Below, one piece after another: positions 7,262 through 12,232 of a stretch of 12,232 nt of DNA. The stretch comes from Bacteroidota bacterium. GTDB lineage: Bacteria > Bacteroidota > Kryptoniia > Kryptoniales > JAKASW01. Numbering within the stretch: the first letter of the stretch is position 1; every line of letters begins with the position of its first letter. A model generated the notes under the pieces. The model searched no databases, was not told where the DNA came from, and was given only the letters and a program-made list of their open reading frames with translations. Made by a program: the position numbers and the translations under genes. The stretch covers positions 1 through 12,232 of the forward strand of contig JAJYOS010000093.1 in assembly GCA_021796055.1 (NCBI GenBank), written 5' to 3'.

Positions 7262-8826
7262 AAAGAATCGCTCTCGCTCTCCTAGTTCTGGGAACCTTCT
7301 CCGCTTTGGTCCTCACAGCGCTCAATAAGAATAGCTCAGACACTCCTCCTCTTACTAAGCTGAAGGAACAATACGCGACGAAGCCAAAACCGTCAGTCGA
7401 TCATTCGTTGTTTCCCGAACTCAAAAAGAAATTCAAGCGTCCCCAGGATGTCACCGCTGCCTGCATCTCGTGCCATAACGGTCGCGCGGAAGAAGTCATG
7501 CACTCTTCTCATTGGCAGTGGGAGCGGACGGAGTACATTGCCGGGAAGGGAATCCGAAACGTCGGCAAGAGAAACATACTCAACAATTTCTGCATCGGTG
7601 TTCAAAGCAACGAGCAGAGCTGCACGCGTTGCCACGTCGGGTATGGGTATGCGAACAACAAGGCTTACTTTGCCGACTCGCTCGACGTAGATTGCCTCGC
7701 GTGCCATGATAACAGCGGCACATACGCAAAAATGAATGAAGGCGCAGGCATGCCGGACGCGTCCGTGAACCTAAGCTACGCCGCTCAGCACGTCGGAATT
7801 CCCACTCGCGCAAACTGCGGCGCCTGCCACTTCTTCGGCGGAGGCGGGAACAACGTGAAGCACGGCGACCTTGAAGAGGCGATCTTCGATCCCGCAAGGG
7901 ACATCGACGTACACATGGCCACCGACGGCGTCAACATGCAATGCGTCGATTGCCATACGGCGAAAAACCACCAGATGCTCGGCAAGATGTATTCGGTCTC
8001 TTCGATGAACAGAAACCGCGTTCAATGCGAAAGCTGTCACGGGCCCATGCCGCACAAAGACGATGTGCTGAACAACCACACATTGAAAATTGCCTGTCAG
8101 ACCTGCCACATTCCAGAGTATGCTAAAGTCAATCCGACGAAGCTGTTCTGGGATTGGTCGAAAGCGGGGAGGCTGAAGAATGGTAGACCGTACGAGCTCA
8201 AAGATTCCAACGGCACCGACGTTTACATGTCGATAAAGGGCTCATTCAAATGGGGAAAAGACTTAAAGCCGAATTATCTCTGGTTCAACGGCACCGCAAC
8301 CCACTATCTACTCGGAGACAAGTTCGATCCGTCGAAGCCTCTCGACATCAATCGTCTCATGGGAAGCTACGACGATCCCGATTCGAAGATATATCCGGTG
8401 AAGGTCCACACCGCCGAACAGATCTATGATACCAAGAACGACTACCTCATCCAACCGAAACTCTACTCGGCAAAAAAGGGAGACGGCGGATTCTGGGGGG
8501 ATTTCAATTGGCAAACTTCGGCGACCGCCGGAATGCGCGCTGTCGGGCTCCCATACAGCGGCCATTATGGATTCACCGAGACAAAGATGTACTGGCCTAT
8601 AAACCACATGGTGGCGCCGAAGGAGAAGGCGGTCGGCTGCGGAGAGTGCCACACGCGCAGCGACGGACGGCTCGCGGATGTCGGAGGGTTCTATATGCCC
8701 GGACGCGATTACAACCCGTGGGTCGAAAGGTTTGGATTTGGATTGATGGCCCTGACGCTGGCGGGCGTTTTCATGCACGGCGGCGCACGAATAGTCGTCA
8801 ACCGTAAACGAAAGAGGAGCAGATGA
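7258..8826 (+). CDS. Octaheme c-type cytochrome, tetrathionate reductase (OTR) family
   Basis: 522 residues. The start is the ATG at 7258: it overlaps the upstream stop (ATGA), has AGGAAG 7 bases before it, and begins an export sequence (MKRIALALLVLG). The frame extends 63 codons upstream, but that part runs inside the regulator gene. There are exactly eight CxxCH haem sites, with first cysteines at 69, 122, 146, 187, 229, 257, 280 and 461. Seven are clustered and the last lies after a long insertion, as in the OTR family. Shewanella OTR reduces tetrathionate, nitrite and hydroxylamine in vitro through a lysine-ligated haem; K135 is a possible ligand here. C112 is an extra non-haem cysteine just before haem 2. 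A hydrophobic segment at about 492-512 followed by basic residues should anchor the protein with its haems in the periplasm. The cytochrome b encoded next is its likely quinol-side partner. The true physiological substrate is not provable from sequence. Confidence 0.9.
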   Translation: MKRIALALLVLGTFSALVLTALNKNSSDTPPLTKLKEQYATKPKPSVDHSLFPELKKKFKRPQDVTAACISCHNGRAEEVMHSSHWQWERTEYIAGKGIRNVGKRNILNNFCIGVQSNEQSCTRCHVGYGYANNKAYFADSLDVDCLACHDNSGTYAKMNEGAGMPDASVNLSYAAQHVGIPTRANCGACHFFGGGGNNVKHGDLEEAIFDPARDIDVHMATDGVNMQCVDCHTAKNHQMLGKMYSVSSMNRNRVQCESCHGPMPHKDDVLNNHTLKIACQTCHIPEYAKVNPTKLFWDWSKAGRLKNGRPYELKDSNGTDVYMSIKGSFKWGKDLKPNYLWFNGTATHYLLGDKFDPSKPLDINRLMGSYDDPDSKIYPVKVHTAEQIYDTKNDYLIQPKLYSAKKGDGGFWGDFNWQTSATAGMRAVGLPYSGHYGFTETKMYWPINHMVAPKEKAVGCGECHTRSDGRLADVGGFYMPGRDYNPWVERFGFGLMALTLAGVFMHGGARIVVNRKRKRSR

Positions 8827-8827
8827 A

Positions 8828-9511
8828 ATGAGGAAGGAATATATATATCACCGGTTCGAGCGATTCTGGCACTGGATGCAGGCCGCGCTCATTATCTTCC
8901 TTGGCGTTACGGGCTTCGAGATCCACGGCTCATTCACTTTCTTCGGATACGAACAGGCCGTAGAGTACCATGACATCGCCGCATGGAGCTTCATCATGCT
9001 CATCGTGCTGGCAATTTTCTGGCACATCACGAAAGGCGAATGGCGTCAGTATCTCCCGACGTGGAAAAATCTGAAGGCTCAGGCGAATTACTATATTTTC
9101 GGGATATTCAGAAACGCTCCCCACCCCACGAAGAAAACCGTGCTGACCAAGCTTAATCCTCTTCAGAAACTTGTCTACGCGGGGTTGAAGGTTCTCTTAA
9201 TTCCAACGATGGTCTTAACCGGCCTCGTGTACATGTTCTACCGCTACCCGCAGCAAAACGAAGTCCTTAGCCTGAATATAAGTGGGTTGCAGACGGTGGC
9301 CTTGCTCCACACTCTAGGCGCGTTTCTGCTCGTTTCCTTCTTCGTCGCGCACCTGTACCTGATCACCACGGGGCACACGGTAACCTCGAATCTTCGGGCC
9401 ATGATAACCGGCTATGAAGATCTCCATGACGAGACCACAAATGTAGCGCGTGAATCCGCGCCCACGGCATCGGACAAGATTGCAGCTGAGACTAAAGAGG
9501 TGACACAATGA
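8828..9511 (+). CDS. Four-helix membrane cytochrome b (b561/HupC-like), quinol dehydrogenase subunit
   Basis: 227 residues; the ATG at 8828 begins one base after the cytochrome c stop, with AGAGGAG about 8 bases upstream. Four membrane helices are visible at about 14-32, 50-68, 113-137 and 155-180. Histidines suited to bind two b haems are H8, H15 (RFWHWMQ), H48, H66 (FWHIT), H161 (LLHTLGA) and H175 (FFVAHLYLIT). This arrangement is that of di-haem cytochromes b serving hydrogenases, formate dehydrogenases and thiosulfate reductases. The tail after residue 195 is charged and Thr/Ala-rich, without recognisable function. By position it should pass electrons between the quinone pool and the octaheme cytochrome; direction is inferred. 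The gene overlaps the next by ATGA. Confidence 0.88.
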   Translation: MRKEYIYHRFERFWHWMQAALIIFLGVTGFEIHGSFTFFGYEQAVEYHDIAAWSFIMLIVLAIFWHITKGEWRQYLPTWKNLKAQANYYIFGIFRNAPHPTKKTVLTKLNPLQKLVYAGLKVLLIPTMVLTGLVYMFYRYPQQNEVLSLNISGLQTVALLHTLGAFLLVSFFVAHLYLITTGHTVTSNLRAMITGYEDLHDETTNVARESAPTASDKIAAETKEVTQ

Positions 9512-10020
9512 AAACGAAATATATGAACCCATACCTCGCAGGTTTCTTCCTCGGGCTTGTTTTGCTCGCGACGATATTCATAACGGGACGCGGGCTTGGG
9601 GCCAGCGGCGCAATTAAGGACGCAACGATCTCGATTTCCAACGCGATCGCGCCGAGATTTACTGAGACAAATCCCTTCTTCGGCCAATACGTCGGCGCCG
9701 GGAAAGAGAACCCTCTAAAATCATGGCTCGTGTTCGAGATAGCCGGGGTCCTGATCGGCGGCTTCATATCCGGTCTTGTTTCGGACCGGCTAAAATTGGT
9801 AACCGAGGCGGGACCGAGAGTTAAACCAAGAGCGAGATGGTTCTTCGCGGCGATAGGCGGCGCGTTATTCGGGATAGGAGCGCAGTTCACACGCGGCTGC
9901 ACCAGTGGCGCCGCGCTAAGCGGGATGGCTGTCCTTTCGACCGCCGGATTCATAGCAATGCTTTCAATATTTGGCACCGGGTACCTGGTTGCGTACCTCG
10001 GCCGCAAACTCTGGATATGA
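9508..10020 (+). CDS. YeeE/YedE family sulfur-transport protein, first half
   Basis: 170 residues; the start ATG at 9508 overlaps the stop of the cytochrome b gene and has AGAGGTG 5 bases upstream. Membrane segments lie at about 8-28, 72-92, 111-128 and 138-166. The family signature GAQFTRGCTSGAALSG (124-139) contains the only cysteine, C131. In the characterised YeeE thiosulfate importer, cysteines of this kind line the path and hand thiosulfate along. Full-length YeeE has two such halves; this protein is one half and needs the next gene product to complete the pore. Large basic loops precede helix 3. The substrate is probably thiosulfate or a related sulfur species. Selenium-associated members also exist, but no selenium genes are present here. 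Confidence 0.88.
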   Translation: MKTKYMNPYLAGFFLGLVLLATIFITGRGLGASGAIKDATISISNAIAPRFTETNPFFGQYVGAGKENPLKSWLVFEIAGVLIGGFISGLVSDRLKLVTEAGPRVKPRARWFFAAIGGALFGIGAQFTRGCTSGAALSGMAVLSTAGFIAMLSIFGTGYLVAYLGRKLWI

Positions 10021-10030
10021 GAGGTAAATC

Positions 10031-11224
10031 ATGGGACCATTCGTACCTGACCTGATTTCAGATCAATTGAATCTCATCGTAGCCCTCCTCCTTGGAATCG
10101 CCTTCGGCTTTGTCCTCGAGCAGGCAGGCTTCTCCTCCTCGCGGCGACTCGCGGGGGTTTTCTACGGCTATGATTTCACAGTGCTTCGAGTTTTCTTCAC
10201 TGCAGCGATCACCGCGATGAGCGGCGTGCTTCTCCTCGGCCATTTCGGTCTGCTGGACACCGATGTCATCTATGTGAATCCGACCTGGCTTGTCCCCGCT
10301 ATTGTGGGCGGAGTTATCATGGGAATCGGCTTCATCGTCGGCGGTTACTGCCCGGGCACAAGTGTGTGCGCCGCCGCGATCGGGAAGGTCGATGCGATGT
10401 TCTTTGTTGGCGGGGGACTCCTTGGCGTGTTCGCCTTCGGTGATCTATTCCCCCTGTACGAAAACTTCTACACTTCGACGGCGCTCGGACCAATCAGGGT
10501 GTTCGATTCGTTGGGGATGTCACAGGGGGTATTCGCTTTCATCATAATTATGGTTGCCGTCGCCGCTTTCGTGGTCACGACCATTATCGAAAGAAGAGTG
10601 GACAGTAAGTCGGCTCCTTCGTTTAAATTCAAGCCGCTTAAGCACGCGGCAGCGGGAACGTTCGCCATCGCGCTTGGCGTCATTTTCATTTTCATGCCCA
10701 ATCACAAGGCGGCCATGATCGAGAAAGTGACCGATCCATCGTACACGGCAGCGCATCCGGTTGACAAAATGGACGCCGACGAGCTCGCTTTCCGGATCGT
10801 CGATCACGAACAGAATATCCGGATAATTGACATCCGCTCGGCTAAAGAATTCGCCGAGCTCGCCCTGCCGAACTCTTACAATATCCAGAGGTCCGACTTA
10901 TTTGGTAAAGACTGGGTTTCGACTTTCTCTCAAAGACATCTCAAGAAAGTTGTGGTGGGCAACGACGAGGTTCAGGAGCGAACAGCATACTACTTACTGA
11001 AGGAGTTGGGATACGAGAATCTTGCTATCCTTCGCGGTGGAATCGGCACGTTCAGAAAAAACATACTTAGCTCTACCGCGTTCGTCCCGACGGGTTCCCA
11101 CTGGGATGCGGACGTCAAGGAATTTCGTGAAGGCGCCCGGGTTACGATCCTCAAAATGATTGCAGACGCGAAGAATAAGCCTGTTAAGACCATTATCAAA
11201 AGAAAAATTCAGGGGGGCTGCTAG
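10031..11224 (+). CDS. YeeE/YedE family protein, second half, fused to a rhodanese-like domain without catalytic cysteine
   Basis: 397 residues; the ATG at 10031 follows GAGGT by 5 bases and lies 10 bases after the previous stop. Membrane helices occur at about 13-32, 55-72, 86-105, 121-138 and 163-186, with a final one at about 206-222. The family signature GGYCPGTSVCAAA (104-116) supplies C107 and C113, the counterpart of C131 in the partner. After the last helix, residues about 243-345 form a rhodanese-like domain: IRIIDIRSAKEFAE, LPNSYNI, and RTAYYLLKELGYENLAILRGG. The active-site loop, normally CxxGxR, reads GNDEVQER, so there is no catalytic cysteine. The remaining tail (about 350-397) is basic and the protein ends QGGC, with C397 as the last residue. 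The domain should lie in the periplasm or cytoplasm depending on helix count; I cannot settle which. It may bind or pass on sulfur rather than transfer it catalytically. Confidence 0.88.
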   Translation: MGPFVPDLISDQLNLIVALLLGIAFGFVLEQAGFSSSRRLAGVFYGYDFTVLRVFFTAAITAMSGVLLLGHFGLLDTDVIYVNPTWLVPAIVGGVIMGIGFIVGGYCPGTSVCAAAIGKVDAMFFVGGGLLGVFAFGDLFPLYENFYTSTALGPIRVFDSLGMSQGVFAFIIIMVAVAAFVVTTIIERRVDSKSAPSFKFKPLKHAAAGTFAIALGVIFIFMPNHKAAMIEKVTDPSYTAAHPVDKMDADELAFRIVDHEQNIRIIDIRSAKEFAELALPNSYNIQRSDLFGKDWVSTFSQRHLKKVVVGNDEVQERTAYYLLKELGYENLAILRGGIGTFRKNILSSTAFVPTGSHWDADVKEFREGARVTILKMIADAKNKPVKTIIKRKIQGGC

Positions 11225-11236
11225 GCAGGGCAGGTG

Positions 11237-11262
11237 AATAGGGGGTGGCAACACCCCCTATT
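11237..11262. terminator. Bidirectional intrinsic terminator
   Basis: A perfect 11-bp stem, AATAGGGGGTG pairing with CACCCCCTATT, closes a GCAA loop of the stable GNRA type. It lies between the converging ends of the sulfur operon (stop at 11224) and the polyphosphate kinase gene (stop at 11275). The A/T ends of the arms give short U-runs in both directions, so it probably ends transcription from both sides. Confidence 0.8.
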
Positions 11263-11274
11263 TCGCCAGATTGA

Positions 11275-12153
11275 TCAGCGACGTTCTTCGAGCTTCTTAC
11301 GGATGTTCTTCAGCTCTTCCCTCCGGCCACCCGACGTCTTCGGATATTTGAGCCCCAGCGATTTAAGCGCGTCGACGACCACCTGAGAAACTATGAGCCT
11401 CGCGTTCTCCTTGTCGTCCGCGGGTATAACGTACCATGGTGCCTTATCCGTGCTTGTCGCGCTTATGCATTCCTCGTAGGCCTTCATGTAATCCTTCCAG
11501 TACTCCCGCTCCGCGATATCAGCTTCGCTGAACTTCCAGTTTTTTTCCTTGTCGTCTATCCTTTCGAGAAACCGCCTTCGCTGTTCTTCTTTCGATAAGT
11601 GGAGGTAAAACTTGAGCACCCTCGTACCGCTCTCATATAGATGCTTTTCGAAATGCCTAATCGCCTTGAATCTTTCTTTCCATAATTTGTCACCGCGCAA
11701 TTCGTCGGTATCGATCCCTTCTGCCCCGAGAAGATCCGGATGAACGCGCACGATAAGGACCTCCTCATAATAGGACCTATTGAAGATGCCTATCTTTCCT
11801 CTTTCCGGAAGACACTTGGTCGTTCGCCATAGAAAATCGTGTTGTAATTCCCCGGCACTCGGCTGCTTGAAGCTGTAGACCTGGCAGCCCTGCGGGTTGA
11901 CTCCGGACATCACGTGCCTGATGGTGCCATCTTTCCCGGCGGCGTCCATCGCCTGAAAGATCAGGAGTACAGCGTACTTGTTCGAAGCATAGTGGACGTT
12001 CTGCAACGAACTCAGCTGCGACACGTGCTCATCAAGAAGTTGCTTATAAGCTTTCTTGGAATTGTAAATCGGATTTACTCTCGTTGGCCGTTTGTCGAGA
12101 TCCGCCTTTTGATCTTCGCTTACCCTGAATTCTTCTACGTCTATTTTCATCAT
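11275..12153 (-). CDS. ppk2: PPK2-family polyphosphate:nucleotide phosphotransferase
   Basis: 292 residues, the normal size of a one-domain PPK2. It uses polyphosphate to phosphorylate nucleoside mono- or diphosphates (or the reverse) in the cytoplasm. The Walker A loop is [11 protein letters not shown] (67-77), with D70 and K74 as expected catalytic residues. The following segments [10 protein letters not shown] (80-89), FLWR (107-110), [16 protein letters not shown] (124-139) and the Arg-rich lid ([13 protein letters not shown], 189-201) are all family hallmarks. The overall pattern fits the class III-like group often named polyphosphate:AMP/ADP phosphotransferase, though class cannot be proven here. 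The tail after residue 272 is highly charged. The start is one of two adjacent ATGs (12153 or 12150); AAGGA lies close to both, and the second has slightly better spacing. It converges on the sulfur operon and shares only the terminator with it. Confidence 0.95.
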   Translation of the reverse strand: MMKIDVEEFRVSEDQKADLDKRPTRVNPIYNSKKAYKQLLDEHVSQLSSLQNVHYASNKYAVLLIFQAMDAAGKDGTIRHVMSGVNPQGCQVYSFKQPSAGELQHDFLWRTTKCLPERGKIGIFNRSYYEEVLIVRVHPDLLGAEGIDTDELRGDKLWKERFKAIRHFEKHLYESGTRVLKFYLHLSKEEQRRRFLERIDDKEKNWKFSEADIAEREYWKDYMKAYEECISATSTDKAPWYVIPADDKENARLIVSQVVVDALKSLGLKYPKTSGGRREELKNIRKKLEERR

Positions 12154-12232
12154 AATCCTTTCCGCGCGACATTCGCGATTGTCCCTACCATGGAAATTAG
12201 AAATCGCGCGCGACTCTTTCAGCTTCTCATAG
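12154..12232. other. Upstream region of the PPK2 gene
   Basis: The last 79 bases hold the PPK2 ribosome binding site (AAAGGA on the minus strand) and a 7-bp inverted repeat, CGCGATT at 12174-12180 and AATCGCG at 12202-12208, with 21 bases between the arms. No coding frame is recognisable before the window ends. Confidence 0.3.

Noticed and set aside
8308..8778. 156-codon minus-strand frame opposite the octaheme gene
   Set aside because: No motif and no ribosome binding site; the plus strand carries the eighth haem site and membrane anchor here.
1..12232. Search for CRISPR arrays, tRNA genes, insertion sequences or defence genes
   Set aside because: I saw no regularly spaced repeats, no cloverleaf-like sequence, no transposase and no defence-system motifs.

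Overview
The window reads as chromosomal DNA, roughly 50% GC by eye, from a bacterium of the Fibrobacterota-Chlorobiota-Bacteroidota (FCB) group, most likely an Ignavibacteria-like or related lineage. The best evidence is the partial gene at the left edge. It has a signal peptide and runs into the NYPNPFNPTT motif that opens the C-terminal sorting domain of type IX secretion cargo in these lineages. The octaheme cytochrome, periplasmic thiol-redox genes and surface polysaccharide hydrolase fit a free-living, respiring or facultatively anaerobic organism. I see no tRNA, rRNA, CRISPR array or insertion sequence.

Layout. (1) 1-3760, minus strand: a secreted, probably beta-propeller, type IX cargo protein (3' end outside the window) and a 758-residue exported DUF4838/alpha-glucuronidase-like protein with a C-terminal discoidin-type domain. 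These suggest surface glycan use. (2) 4113-6529, minus strand: a periplasmic methionine sulfoxide reductase B with a single cysteine, and upstream of it a DipZ-type membrane protein (CcdA electron channel + thioredoxin domain + C-terminal beta-sandwich). Together they could carry electrons from the cytoplasm to oxidised periplasmic thiols and methionines. (3) 6785-11224, plus strand, divergent from (2): a tightly packed five-gene operon. It encodes a MerR-type regulator with a cysteine-rich 'two-CW' tail, an octaheme c-type cytochrome of the tetrathionate-reductase (OTR) family, a four-helix cytochrome b, and two half-size YeeE/YedE sulfur-transport proteins. The second half carries a rhodanese-like domain without a catalytic cysteine and ends in Gly-Gly-Cys. 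(4) A strong bidirectional hairpin terminator at 11237-11262, then a minus-strand PPK2-type polyphosphate kinase (11275-12153).

How the genes may work together (inference): quinol electrons pass through the cytochrome b to the octaheme enzyme, which reduces an S-O or N-O compound such as tetrathionate at the outer face of the membrane. The YeeE/YedE pair would then move thiosulfate or a related sulfur species across the membrane. The divergent DipZ could keep haem-binding cysteines reduced during cytochrome c maturation and could recycle MsrB. The operon 6785-11224 with its unusual regulator and modified rhodanese end is the part of the window most worth a second look.
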